Position numbers and translations under genes: made by a program. The notes below the pieces were generated by a model, which ran no database searches, was not told the origin of the DNA, and saw only the letters and a list, made by a program, of their open reading frames with translations. Source: Sphaerolaimus hirsutus (taxonomy: Eukaryota > Nematoda > Chromadorea > Monhysterida > Sphaerolaimidae). Taken from it: DNA of 64,000 nt. The stretch is taken from contig OZ038459.1 of NCBI GenBank assembly GCA_964036195.1, positions 10,413,206 through 10,477,205 of the forward strand, read 5' to 3'. Positions 45,601 through 57,792 of the stretch are shown here, piece by piece (positions within the stretch are counted from its first letter, which is position 1; every line of letters starts with the position of its first letter).

Positions 45601-48600
45601 GCGCCACATGTCCACCAGGATCTGCAACTCGAACGCGTCGAAGTGCTCCGTGTCGCGATGGTTCTGTATCGAGTTGCTGCTCATGCTGGCGTTGTTCTGA
45701 CTGGCGCAGGTGCCCAGGTTGGATTTGCTGGCTGTTTGCACTGTGCACGGGATCGCCTCGCTGCAGCACGAGTGCGTGTGGGTGTGCGCTGAAAAGTGAT
45801 GTGCGCCGTATTGCCCATTGGAATTGCAAACATTGCTTGCATAGGCTAAGCTATAAAATTTACTAGAATTTGAAAAGCTGCAAGTGCAGATCGACGTAAA
45901 ATTTCACGGTTTGTGATGCCGCATTATACGTCAAGCTGTAAAGCGGGAATTAGAGCTCAGCGTCGATTCGACGTGAAATGATGACGTGAAATGTCGTCGT
46001 GAAATTAATTACACGAGTGTGGATCATGCTACGGGTCTACAATTTTCTAAGGATAATATATGAATCAATACCTTAATCGTGTCCAATACTGAGTGTTATC
46101 AGCCACAACTAGAGCGAATTGAAAAATTCAATTTTTATCATTTCACGTCATCATCATTTCACGTCACAGTGTCAGGGAACAACTTGACATTTCACGTCAG
46201 ACTGCTGCTTGCAATTAATTTCACGACGTCATTTCACGTCATCATTTCACGTCGAATCGACGCTGAGCTCTAATTCCGGCCTAATAGACATAGGTAGCTA
46301 GATAGGTGCAGACAAGGACGTAGCCAAGGGGGGCGGCCGTCCCCCCCTTTCCCGGGTGATAGTAGTAACATGCCCGGAATAGTGATTTTGGGATCGAGTT
46401 TTAGGGTGATTTTCAAAAATTTAGCGCGCAAGCGCGCATTTTTTCTTAACACGACAATTTTTTTAACTCACCGGTCGCGACAACTTTACCTAAATGTGTT
46501 CACGTCAGCGTCTGAAGCGGTATACCGTATTACCTCGAATTATCCCCCTTGAATTACACCCCTCGAATTAACTCCCCCCCCTCAAAATGGGCTGGGGAAA
46601 TAATAAACCCCCCTTCGAAATACCCCCCTTGAATGATGTACATCGTGTATGCAATGCACATGATGTATTTTTTCCTGTTAATTTGCATTCCAGCTACACA
46701 TAGTTTGTGTATGCTATCTACGTTTTTATGTCCAAATATATACTGTTTGGACACATTTATTACCTATTTTGGGTACGCAAATGCATACTATTTACTACGA
46801 TCCTTACGAAAATTTCTGACGAAATAATAAACCGCCCCCCCCTTGAATTAACCCCCCCCCCATCTCAAATTCTGCTGGCAAAATAATAAACCACCATGGG
46901 GGTATTTCGAGGCAATACTGTATGTTTGTAAAATACCTACATACATATGGAGCGGTCTGTGGCGCCAATGCCAACGCCAATGGCGCCATGGCGTGGCGCC
47001 TACGAATGGCGCATTTCCCCTACTACATGGGTCAATTTTTTTTTTTTGGGGGGGGGGGCGCCCCCCCCGTTCGCCGGGCTCTGTATGCAATCCGCCCCCC
47101 GCTCAAAAATTCTGGATACGTCCCTGGGTGCAGAACGTGCGGCAACCAGCTTAGTAAATACAGCCGCCTTCGAACTGACCATCAGGGTTGCGACAGCAGC
47201 ACTGAGCGACCGTGGCGCACACTTTGGCCCCGCCCATACGCACCCAGACGCCGTCGAAGCGGACGCTGTGCCACGGGAAGAAGAGTATCCAGTTGGTGGC
47301 CGAGTGCAGCACCAGTAGCACGTTGGATATGTCCGTCAGGTACAGGGCGATCATGAAGCTCGACCGGGGGGCAGTCCCGGACTCTGTAAAGTCCCCTGTA
47401 AAATGTCAAATGGCATGCAATGTGTCAAAAGTCATGTGAAATGCCCTGCAAAATGGCAACCGAGTTGCCATTTTGCAGGGCATCTTACATGACTTTTGAC
47501 ACTTTGGATGACATTTGACATTTTACAGGGCATTTTACATGGTCTGGGACTGGCACCAGCGCGACCACATGCTATAATCCAAAGAGTCCAGGATGGCCGA
47601 GATCAGGAACACCGCGTGGCACGCCAGCAGTTTCACGTTCAGCATCTGCGTGGTCTTGCTTAGGTTAATGGTTTTATACCACATGCACATAAACTGCAAA
47701 CCTGCAAATATGACCCACAATTAGAAAAATGTCAATAACTTTTTCAGAGCACTTACATCATTGATTACCTATTTACAATGCACTGTAATTGCTTGAAATA
47801 CCTCCAGGGGTTTACAATTGTATCAGTTCGCCCAAACCTGGGGGTATTTTGTGGAAGTGTGAGTAAAGTTGAGTGTCCAAAAATTTTGAAAAAGTGTAAA
47901 TTTGGCTAAAAATGTTTATATGTGATTTATTAGTGAATTCATGTAACAAAAAAAACAATTATTGGTGTACACTTCCGAGCTTATAATTCTTTAAACAATT
48001 CAGCACTACTTCAACGTTGGTTTTGGGCGATTCGGTGGTGAACATGGCGTTGGCGTTTGCGTGTACGTACAAGGGGCGTTTACGTCTACACGGTGGTGCT
48101 ATGTTTGGCAGAGTTTTTCCAATGCCCTACTTTTGTGTGTGTGTGTCAAGTCGGCCAAGGCGGGATAAAATGGAGGTATTGAGGATCTGTCAAAGTTAAC
48201 TGTGATGTAGTACAGATAGGTATTTTTCGTATTTTTTTGAACTTTTTGACACTTTACCAAGTTGAGAACTAGAGAACTATTTATCTAAGAGATATGGTGG
48301 TGTTTTATGCACAAATGATGCGGCAATATCTAATTTAATTGGCTAAAGAGATAGGAAATGAGTGCAGTCCAGATTGTATGAAAGTATTTATATTTTAATT
48401 AGCTAGAAAAAAAGTGTTATCGGTGTCACATGAAGTAATGCGTAAATGGTCAGTGGCGGTTGAGGACACATAAATTTAAACTCGCTGCGAAAATTTAAGT
48501 GAAAAAGTTTGATGGCACCATGACTGTGAATCTAGTGTGGATTGTACATTGCCGAGATTGGGCGAGTTGATTCCAATGCGATTTTACAGAGTACACTGAA

Positions 48601-51600
48601 ATATAGTTGGTGCGGTGATGCTTGGTGTTGAGATGAGAGGCAATTAAAATAATTGAGTTGAACTCAACAAACATGACCCCATGTTTAAATGCCTACTCCC
48701 TTGGTTTGCTAAGAGCAGCCCAGTCCGCCGATCTCACCGAAACATGCACCCCTACAGTGACAAGTGTACTCATTTTTATTTAGAGAAAAGTTTTGTGCGG
48801 GGCTTTGTACAATGCACATGGGACTGATGGTAATGGTTGCCTTAGCTGGTAGCAGATGAGTGGTGTGGCAACAGAGTGGTTTAAAAATTGTCTTTGATTG
48901 TCAATGGCTGTTGCGTTTTGGCATGTGGCGATGGTTTCACTTAGAATTTTAATGTAGTTTATAAAAAAGTGCAATTTGGACATGCATTCATTTTTCCTCA
49001 ATAATTTTTGAAGTTGACAAGTTGCCAATCATTTGTGTTTTGAGTTATACTGATCCCATATCCATGTTATTTGTTTAAATCTACAATTTTATGCATTCAA
49101 ATTTTTTTATTAAGTTAAGTAGAATATAGGAAAAACTCTAACATTGTATTTTTTCTCATTTTATTTTATTTTTCTCAGCATCATCATTATTTTCTTAATT
49201 TTGTTACCTTATCCCGGTTCTAAAATGTGTATTTCCTTTTTCCTCAAACTGATAAGTTGGCTGGCATTTAGATATGTAGAAATATTTATGCAAATTTTGT
49301 ATCCGATTTTATGTGAACAAAGAGTTGAAATAATAATGCCGCTCATTTCTAGATTGTAGTGAGTTTTGATAGTGGAAAAGGTGATTCTGGTCGTTTTTGT
49401 AGTTGATCAGTTAAACGGAATTTCCGCTAGCTTTCTTTATAAGTACCGTAGTATTCCAAGTTTCCTTGACAGTCAGTGTTGATAGAATTTTGTTCGCTTT
49501 ACCGGTATCCTAATTTTATCATGTATTACGCTTATGACATTTTATCATTGTGCATAAACAATATGTGTGCTTCTTATACTTTGGATATCAATGTTGTGTT
49601 CGTTTATTACATGCTTTTTCTGCTGATGGGCTTATTGTTCGCTGGTTTATTCGCAACCATTATCGCCGTGTTTCCCTGTGCGTGGTGGTGGTTTTGGTAT
49701 CTCAGTTGAATTCACCGAATAATTTTTGAATTACGCGCCAGTTTTTTGGTGTTTTTCGCGCAAAAGTCAGTTTCTATAGTGTTTTTCCGTTTCTCTCTCA
49801 TTCCATGTGAGTCTTTTGTGTGTTTGATCGACATATCTGTGACACCGTGAGTAATTTTTGGTATGCCTGAATTGAAATTCCGCTTGGCTATTAAGTCATT
49901 TGTGGGTCGGCAAGCGGAGTCTGGACTTGTATTATGTTGATGCGTATGAAAGCTTACCGTTATTTGGAGTGAGAGAATTCAGTTTTCAGAAGTTTTATTT
50001 TTTCAAAGTCTGTTCCGAGGGTTTTAACTCGCTCTTGAAGTTGTTTCCTATGCTGTACTTTCCTGAAGTGTGATTCCGAGTCTAAAAATCGCCTAAATAA
50101 AATCCTTTCTAAAAAAACTTCAGACCCCTTGGTGTAAATTAGACATTCAACTAACCTATTGCGTTGATAAAAAACGCCATTCGCTAATGGGCTAAATAAT
50201 ATGACATTACGTACACCTGTGAACTCATCTCAGTGGGTTCACCATTGTGTGGTTGCGATTCAATCAGTAGTCGATCTTCCGTTGCCTTACTTTGAAACTC
50301 AATCAAAAGCGTAGTCAGAACGTGAAAAGTAGGAGATCGGTAAAACTTGGCACAGTGCCAGATTGAAATTGGTTGAGTAAAAAGTAGTTGAGTGAAAATT
50401 CATGACAGAAGGTCTATCCGAGGAAACACAGTAGTTGCCTTAGGAAGGGGTGGGACCGTATTTGCTATAGGTATATGCTTGTACGATACTTGCTTGCAAA
50501 ATTCTGCTCGGGAATTATTTTTTCGTCAGACTTTTTTGAAGGGGAATAAGTCAAGGGGAGGATTTATTCAAACAACAACAGAAACTTATGCATCTCTGTT
50601 ATTGTTCAATTTTTCTGTAAGAGTATGTTACAAGCAATTGATTGATACCTAGGTAATATAATTTCGCAAAAGTTCTAGCGAAATAATAAACCTCACTCGA
50701 ATCAGCCCCGTTGAATCCTTCAAACTTTGCTGTCAACACAATACACCCTCTGGGCGTATTTCCAGGAAATATGGCACATAATATTCATGATACGATGTTT
50801 TGTGGCTCGAGTTATGATGATATACAGCCAGAAATAGGGAATTTTAGTGTTGGCGCTATTTTGGCGCTTGGCGCCATTTTTCCTGGCGCTTTTCCATCAC
50901 TAATAGCAACGTCATGGTTGAACGCACCGTCAACATAAAGGTCACATAGCCCCTCCTCCTGGAAGTGCCGCCGTACTTGCGTACATTGGTCTGGTGAAGG
51001 GCCTTGGCGCTGTCGCCGGGCTCGTCCCTGTCGGCGGTGCTCATCTGCGACATGTCCACCGTCTGGTGCGCGGGGGTGCTGCTCAAGGCGGCCGTGCGCC
51101 GCAGGCGGATCATCATGATGGCGGTCATGATGAACACCAGGATGAATGGCACCGGGCACCGGAAGATCAAGTCCGGTAGCAGGTGGAACGCTGCGGTGGG
51201 CGATGTTGGGTGGAAATGTTGCGTCGTTCAACTGGGGTTAGCTAAACGCAATGTTAATGAGACACAACGCTGGTTCAATTGTAATCGCATTTCTGCATGG
51301 TTGTAAAACTGGTTTTAAATCTAATTACTTTGCTAGGTTCAGTCTTTTCACCAACCCAATGTGACTCTCACTCGAAAGAAAGCTCACCCACCAATCATGT
51401 ATGCCCTATAATCTGTCAGCTTCGTCTTGACAATTTGCACACTCAACACAGTGTTGCTCTGATGCGAGTGTCGCATTCGATCGGCCAATTCGATGGCGGG
51501 CACCCGGCACTCTGCGAGCTCGTGCTCGGCCACGTAGGTGGGCACGTTGAGCAGCGCCGCCAGCATCAGGATGACCACGCTGGCCGTGTTGACCGAATAC

Positions 51601-54600
51601 GGCCGCCGGTGCGACATGCGGCGGGTGATCGCTACGGGGTAATGATGGGTTGAGTGAGGGGTCCACACAATCAGTACACTACTGGATAAGGTATCGTAAA
51701 GCTGCATTGCAGATTGGATCACCGGTGAAACGTGAATTCAAACTTCACCATAAAATTTATATTTTCATGTTTTTTATTGAACATTAATGTTCAAAATTAA
51801 ACTTTTCACGATAATTTATAACACCTCATATGATTTTAATGTTTTTTTTCACATTCTTTATTCAAAATTCGCGTTCAAAACTTCTAAATTATAAAATTGA
51901 TTCTCAAAATTTTTCGTCGGATTATTTTCCATCATACATCTTTCATTTCAAATTGGAAAATAACATCTCTTGTGAAAAAACTTTTTGAGAAAAATTGAGT
52001 TTTGAAAATGAATTTTGAAAAAAAACTTTAAAAACATGGAAATTTTCCCTGACCTTTTGGTTTATGTTTCACCTTTAATTTTTTGTCAAGCCGTGAACGC
52101 AGCTCAATGGGTGATTCTAGATGTTAGCCGCGACACTGAACCAGGGTTGGCAAAATCTCAGAAAAAAATAAAAATAAAATAAAAATAAAATGGAATATTC
52201 AAGAATAAAATAAAATAAAATAAAATGGAAAATTTAAGAATAAAAATAAAAATTGTATAAAAATTCAAATTTTTGTAAAATTGTATAAAAATTTGTATTT
52301 TTGTAAAATTGTATAAAAATTCATATTTTTTTGTAAAATTTTGTCTCATTGCTTGAGTCTCTACCTGTTTATTCAGGGATCTGGGGGCAGTCCCAAGCAT
52401 TGTAAAGTGTCAAATGTCATGTAAAATGTCATGAAAAGTGTCAATTGTCATGACAAATGTAAAGTAAAGTGTAAATTGACATGACATGTAAAAATTAAAG
52501 TATCAATTGTCAAGCAAATTGTGTTCAAATCTTATGTTTTAATTTGAAATCTTATGTTTTGTATCCAAATTATGTTGTTGTTGACTCCAAATCTTATGTG
52601 AACATTTGGATACAAAAACATAAGATTTGGATATAAAACATACTATGGATACAAAAACACAAGATTTGGATACACAATTTACACTTTGCATGACATTTGT
52701 CATGACAATTGCCACTTTGTATGAAATTTTACATGACACTTGCATTTTGCATGACAATTGATACTTTAATTTACATTTGTCATGACAATTGCCACTTTGC
52801 TTGAAATTTTACATGACACTTGACATTTTGCATGACAATTGATACTTTAATTTACATTTGTCATGACAATTGACACTTTGCATGACATTTTACATTTTAC
52901 AGGGCTTTTTATGTTATCTGGGATTGGCAGCTGTTGATTGTGTGATTGCGTTTGTTCCATGTATGTGATTGCTGGCTGAGCATTTGATGGCACTTTAGCA
53001 GATATAAATTTGAGATGTCAAATGTCATGCAATGTTAAAAGTCTCATAAAGTGTCGTGTACTTGCCATTTTGGCGGGCATTTCCCATGACTTTTCACACT
53101 TTACATGACATTTGACATTTTACTGGGATTTTTGCCACAGATAGGGAATAAGCCACATGAACCAGGATTTTGAAGGTAAAAATGGGCGTATAGGTATGAA
53201 AATTTTCATATTTTCAAATTTTCATGTGTCCAGCACACTCCAGCTGCTAGCTGCCAGCTAGCTAACAATACATACTGCATGCAACTTTTGAAAAGTAAGG
53301 GAAAAATTTGTCACAGGTTTTTCATGTATAGGTATAATAATAACATTTTTCTGGTATTGCATGCATGTTTCTGATTTTTTGTAAAATTTTTGTACAATTT
53401 TTGTAAAATTTTTGTAAAATGTGTCATTTTATTTTATTAATGACTTTTGGGAATAAAATAAAATAAAATAAAATGAAAGAAGAATAAAATTAAAATAAAA
53501 TAAAATTTTTATACAATTTTTGAACAATTTTACTAAAATGAATTTTTATAAAACCAACCCTGCACTGAACCAATTGAAACAATGCCGGCTGTAAACCCTT
53601 CCCAGCGCACCAACCCGCAAACGAATTCCAATTCGACAGCGTATCGCTTCCCAGACTCTGCGCAGCGTGTTGGCTTCTCGCGGCGGCGACGGGCGCGGGT
53701 GCGCTGCGTCTGCGCTCAGCCAGGGGGTCGACCACGGCTCGGAGGCGGTCGACGGTGATGGCGACCACCTGCCACAGGGTGCCCACCACGCACGCGAACG
53801 ATATGGGCCGCGAGATGTAGAGGAGGTAGGCGGACAGGCCGTAGAACTGCAGGCCGCCGTACCTGCGTCGTCCGTTGGCGTTACGCAGCTGAACTTGTGT
53901 ATTTTGCTTTTCTTAACGGTGGCAAAACGTCGGAACGAGTAGGTATATATTTTTTTACTCGATTTAAAAAAAAGTTTATCAAAATTTGAAAAAAAAATTT
54001 TGTCCACTTTCCGCCACAATTTACAATGAACCGTACAACATACCGTATTACCTCGAATTAACCCCCCCCCTTGAATTAACCCCCGTCGAAATACCATCTA
54101 ATATTTCGCTGAGGAAATAGTAAACCCCCTTCGAGATACCCCCCCCCCCCGTTTACTGTAAAGAGAATGTACAAGACAAATTCCGCAGTTGGTGATTTGT
54201 ATTTATGATGCAGAACACACATTGAAACCAATGACTGAGTGACGTTAGGGCTGGGCGTATATACAGTTAGGGTGGCAGAACTTACCGTACCGTACCGCAT
54301 TTTTGGAAAATTTACTGTACCGTACCGTTTAACGCACTTTTAGGAATTCACCGTACCACGTACCGCATTTTGTGAAATTTACCGTACTGTATCGCGTACC
54401 ACACTTTTCAGATTTACCGTACCGTACCGTTTACCGCAATATTGAAGATTTACCATACCGTACCGTTTACCGCAGAACAGAAAATTTACCGTACCGTACG
54501 GTTTACCGCAAGGCTGTACCGTCTGCCACCCTATATCCAGTCATATATTTATGTCTATGTAATTGTTTGATTTTTCTATGTCTCAGTACGTGGAATTTCA

Positions 54601-56939
54601 CAAAATTTCTGGCGAAATAATAGATCCCCCTCGAATTGACCCCCCTTGAAAATTTGCTGGAGAAATAATAACCCCCCTGGGGGTATTTCAAGGCAGAGTT
54701 GAGAAAATGTATTTACACTCACCCGAAATACCTGGGTAAATGGGTATTTATATTTACACTTACACTTACAGGTTCATAAAATACCCATACACTTTTTTCA
54801 CACTTTCCTGGGCAAAATACCCGGGTACAGAAAGTGTATTTTTTTTTTGATGGCCCTGTTTTATGCTTTTGAGAAAGCATAAAATAGGGTCATGTACAAA
54901 AAATACCCGCACAGTGTGCACATGCAGTTATGCATTGAATGTAGAAAATATGGCAAATGTACAAACTAGCCTTTGATCTCCAACCTTTGATCAGTACTCA
55001 TGGTACTCATCATCATACTTTTGTAAAAAGGTCAAGATCAATGGAAATTCACCAGCTGGACACAAAGTCAACTGGCTTTTGCATTGACATTTGCTGCATG
55101 TCCATTCTTGCATTTAAACAGTGTGTATCGCATTGCTTAATCAGTCAAATATTGACACAAAAAGTGCCATTATTAGGGAACTTCATACCACTACAGTATT
55201 TTTTACAGTCTGAAATGTTTCATAAAAGGCAGTAAAATGTGAAATAATGCATGAAAATGATAAATAAATTGATCTAAAGGTGAAAATGTTGTGTTTTCTA
55301 ATGCTCAACAGTGACAGCTCTTTCTGAACAAATTTTTTACACTTACCGTACTTCTCCGTGTAAAGCACCCGGGTGTTATACAAAATTGAGGCACTTTTCA
55401 GCAACCTTTTTATAAAACTTGTATAACACCCGGGTGTTATGTCAATGAGGATGTTTACATGGAAACGTGACTAGAACAAGCAATACCGCAAAATGTCAAG
55501 TGTAAAAATGCTGTTTTCTTTGAACGTCTTTACATATTTAGGTACATATTTTGCAACTGAGCATAGCACCCCGGGTGTTGTGCACGGAAGGTCCTTTACA
55601 CGGAAAAATACGGTACACTTTATTTTACACTTTCCTAGGTATTTTTAAAATATCTTACACTTTTGGTATGCATACTCAAAATTTGGAAAGTGTATGCTTA
55701 CACTTACACTTTCCAAAAATATCAGTATTTTAACAACTCTGTTTCGAGGTAATACGGTTTCATCCAAAAGATTCAGAAAACGTGCGTAGTAAAAGACACA
55801 GAGACTTTATGGACAAAAAAGAAGGTTCAAATCATATTTTAAAATTTTGCCGTCTCCATTTAAACCGCCATAGTTATAATGACAGAAGGACACATTTCGC
55901 CCACCAGATGCTAGTGAGTCCGTGCGACAGGAAATAAGCGATAAGCAAGGTGCTGTCCCAAAAGCACAGGTAGCGTAGATGTCGTAACAACCGGCCCTGG
56001 AACGGACTGCGCCATCGTAGATGTCTGCGCATTTCATCGGGTAGTCACTTACTTACTTGACAAAGACAGCAAATTAAGTGCTCATGAAGTGCACTGCAGT
56101 TATCTGAAGTGCCCCTGTGAATGATCACACTTCAGAGCCCGATCACCGGTGGCATGCACTTCACACACGCTTCATGAAATCTATTACTAAATTGTTTATG
56201 ATACGTCTGACAATTCAGTGAAGTGTGTTGAAGTGTCTGCGTAAAGTCACTTGACCGCAAATTACAGCAGATCACCAGCACTGTTTTTGCTGTGAAATGC
56301 ATTTCGAAAACGGCATGAAGTACATATTTATTTGGCCCTAGTTGTCTACCGAATTATCGAAACACTTGGAAAAAATTTAAAATAAGTTTTGAACGCGTTT
56401 GGTAAACATCCAAAGCTGATTTATTTACAGGTTTTCTAAATTTTTCAAAATTTCGGTGGAAGACTAGTATGCGAAGGCGCAATATGCAATAAATACAAAA
56501 CAAACAAACAATTTATTTAGGTGCTGCGCACACCACTACACCACCGAAATTTGGGGCACCCATAAATGTTTTGAGTTTTTAATATTTGAGTTTACCAGAA
56601 TAAGGGGTCTGTCAACTATCAAAAATCATTCATTCTGTGGTAAACTCAGACGTATTCAACACAGATTTATTACTTCCACAAATTTCGACGCTATAAATAA
56701 ATACTATTAGTGTGCATCGCCACATTCAGTACATGAACGGTAGCAGCCCACCTGAATAGCATATAATAGCCGCCCAATCCGAGAACCACCACAATTGGAC
56801 AGACGATAGCGTTAAGCACATAGGCTATCACAATGTACACTTCAAATTCTGCCTGCCTCCCCAAGCCCGTTGCCACCATTCTGAGTGATAATAGTGATAC
56901 GCACGGAACTGGACCAGTCGTACCATTTTGTTTTTCCAT
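42698..56939 (-). CDS. FMRFamide-receptor-like GPCR with long C-terminal tail
   Basis: Class A receptor at the cell surface, probably for an amidated neuropeptide. Exons, 5' to 3': 56939-56752, 56006-55905, 53862-53720, 51631-51392, 51190 to 50946 or 50928, 47693-47557, 47358 to about 47180, 45760-45421, 45037-44797, 44566-44314, 43958-43874, 43705-43371 and 42878-42698 (TGA). Phases agree at each defined join; the 3' end of exon 7 is open, so linkage of the tail exons is likely but not proven. TM1 is near residues 34-62 after an NGT glycosylation site. TM2 contains LCFWDSTLLI. TM3 ends AITVDRLRAVVDPL (DRL replaces DRY). TM4 is VVILMLAALLNVPTYVAE, TM5 PFILVFIMTAIMMIRLRR, TM6 QMLNVKLLACHAVFLIS. 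TM7 is LTDISNVLLVLHSATNWILF, like ISNLL..NSSVNF of FMRFamide receptors, then a CCC palmitoylation-type cluster. Two introns are transposon-derived, and the exon 3 donor reads CT. Confidence 0.85.
43706..43873 (-). mobile_element. Introner-like element: a whole GPCR intron made of one MITE
   Basis: On the minus strand the intron begins GTGCCAGTTCCAGACCCTG right after exon ...CACAACCAG and ends CAGGGTCTGGGACTGCCCCCAG before GCCTCC. The element is palindromic (GTAAAAATGTCAAATGTCAT and complement; central TTTGCAGGG..AACGCGTTGC-like hinge). Removing exactly 168 nt keeps phase 0 on both sides. CCAG at both exon edges may be the target duplication. Confidence 0.85.
44004..44293. mobile_element. Element with CCCATTGCACATCTA arrays in a GPCR intron
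   Basis: Repeated CCCATTGCCCATCTA on the left and TAGATGTGCAATGGG on the right form inverted arms around GCGATCGATATGTAAGCGAGCGATCGATCACT. It resembles the arms of 40922-42477 in design but not in motif. It occupies most of the intron 43959-44313. Confidence 0.6.
45070..45375. repeat. TTTCCGTTTTCCG low-complexity repeat filling a GPCR intron
   Basis: About twenty diverged units of TTTCCGTTTTCCG with GCAAGTGCAAAAAA spacers fill intron 45038-45420. It resembles the interiors of the TAGGGTT elements, but the terminal repeats are not clear here. Confidence 0.6.
45942..46285. mobile_element. Palindromic MITE with GAATTAGAGCTCAGCG ends
   Basis: Left GCGGGAATTAGAGCTCAGCG and right complement CGCTGAGCTCTAATTCCGGC. 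ATTTCACGTC repeats fill both arms. Same family as 18428-19327. Confidence 0.75.
46313..47126. mobile_element. hAT-like MITE, exact 8-bp duplication, interrupted by a B repeat
   Basis: Duplication GGTGCAGA at 46305-46312 and 47127-47134. Ends CAAGGACGTAGCC and GGATACGTCCCTG. The TACCGTATT subfamily B element 46523-46922 is nested inside. It ends close to the 3' end of GPCR exon 7. Confidence 0.85.
46523..46922. mobile_element. TACCGTATT repeat, subfamily B (nested)
   Basis: Left TACCGTATTACCTCGAATTA and right GAGGCAATACTGTA (two terminal mismatches). The core has ATGATGTACATCGTGTATGC and ATGTCCAAATATATACTGTT, shared with 17946 and 61785. Confidence 0.75.
47359..47556 (-). mobile_element. Introner-like element: GPCR intron between TM6 and TM7
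   Basis: On the minus strand the intron starts GTGCCAGTCCCAGACC immediately after exon ...GCGCTG and ends GGGACTGCCCCCCGGTCGAG before CTTCATG. All but about ten bases are the palindromic element (ACATTTTACATGAC.. arms, CAACCGAGTTGCC-like centre). The join is phase 2 to 1 and restores the TM6-TM7 loop. Confidence 0.85.
47709..50927. other. Large GPCR intron, mostly unassigned
   Basis: AT-rich sequence without recognisable exons on either strand. A hydrophobic + strand ORF at 49476-49709 lacks any family match. A degenerate TACCGTATT-family copy lies at about 50455-50773 (GACCGTATTTGCTATAGGTA to TTTCCAGGAAATATGG). Confidence 0.4.
52142..53562. mobile_element. CAGGGTTGG hAT-like MITE with AAATAAAAT interior
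   Basis: Exact duplication CACTGAAC at 52134-52141 and 53563-53570. Inverted termini CAGGGTTGG. Both arms carry AAATAAAATAAAAT and TTTGTAAAATTGTATAAAA repeats. A GGTGCCAGTCCC-family copy (52383-52930) is nested inside. It ends 158 bp from GPCR exon 3. Confidence 0.85.
52383..52930. mobile_element. Long GGTGCCAGTCCC-family copy
   Basis: Left GGGGGCAGTCCCAAGCATTG and right ATCTGGGATTGGCAG. It is longer than the intron-forming copies because of duplicated GTCATGACAAATGTAAAGTA arms and an internal AACATAAGATTTGGATA palindrome shared with 409-553. Confidence 0.65.
54268..54533. mobile_element. TAGGGTGGCAGA MITE with ACCGTACCGT interior
   Basis: Termini TAGGGTGGCAGA and TCTGCCACCCTA. Duplication TATACAGT/TATCCAGT (7 of 8) at 54260-54267 and 54534-54541. 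The interior is wholly TTTACCGTACCGTACCG repeats. Confidence 0.8.
54694..55741. mobile_element. CAGAGTTG hAT-like element with TTTACACTTACAC interior
   Basis: Inverted CAGAGTTG ends. Duplication TTTCAAGG/TTTCGAGG (7 of 8) at 54686-54693 and 55742-55749. Arms have CACTTACACTTTCC repeats. The centre has CACCCGGGTGTTATAC palindromes and no transposase. Confidence 0.8.
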
Positions 56940-57792
56940 GTGGATTTAGTTGGTGATGGAATGTGTTGGATTGTAGTTTTTTTTGGTTTTTAGTTATTAG
57001 TATTGATATGTATTACATTTTGTGATATAGTAAATATGCGGACGTGGTACTTGCGGGAACTCAATCTGAATGTTGTGGAGAATTTTGACGTTTTTTCGTC
57101 ACTTTGCATGGTCCATTTCTACTACCCTTCACTAAATATGCACTACTGCGGTTTCAGATTTTCGTTATCGTGTAAATATGAGGATATATCTTTAGAAGTA
57201 ATGATAATCAGATTACAAGCAAGCCGCAAAATGATAAGTGTTGATGAAAACAACCAATTTCTCGCCTAACTTGACATGTTTACTTGTTGCAACTGCACTT
57301 TGCAGTTTACAGCCACGGGGCAGGCACTACATTTCCACATGCACTGCATGATATTGCGCCAACAGAGTGATCGAAAGTAGCCACAGCAAATAATGGCCGC
57401 GAATGTAACGGCTACGTTACTGGCCTTTTTTTGGCTTCACTCGTTCCTGGGGCCAGTCCCGCAAGTTGACAAGTGTTTTACTTTTGTCCCTTGACTTGAC
57501 TCTTGACGTTGCTCTTAACTTTTAACTTGATTCTTGACTTTGTCACTTGCGGAACCGGTAGGTAAAATGCGGAGATATGCCCTAACTACTCAAAGTCCGT
57601 TTTGCTTCTATACCATGCCCACAAGTTGAGCAACATGTATGTTGCACACTTCACGAATAAGCGATCTCACCATGGGAAACTTCACATTGGTAAGTAAGAA
57701 TGTGGCTGCGTACACCAGTTCACCTTCTACTGAACGAAAGTCAACTAGAATACCAGTTTGAAACATTAGTTATGCGGAAGCATCTTTCTACA
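56940..57792. other. Region upstream of the GPCR start codon
   Basis: No TATA box or 5' UTR exon can be assigned. A palindromic element like 283-690 lies at about 57447-57560 (GGGGCCAGTCCCGCAAGTTG to CACTTGCGGAACCGG). An 88-codon + strand ORF (57003-57269) has no recognised domain. Confidence 0.4.

Larger units (their letters stand above)
54041..55758. mobile_element. TACCGTATT repeat, subfamily B, carrying two insertions
   Basis: Left TACCGTATTACCTCGAATTA at 54041 and right TTTCGAGGTAATACGG near 55756. It is interrupted by 54268-54533 and 54694-55741, both with readable target duplications. It lies in GPCR intron 2. Confidence 0.7.

Noticed and set aside
45457..45866. Long + strand ORFs opposite the GPCR tail exon
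   Set aside because: They are antisense shadows of a GC-rich exon whose minus-strand frame has matching splice phases on both sides.
49476..49709. Hydrophobic 77-codon ORF resembling membrane segments
   Set aside because: AT-rich DNA gives chance Phe/Leu/Ile runs; no partner exon or family motif, and it lies in a large intron.
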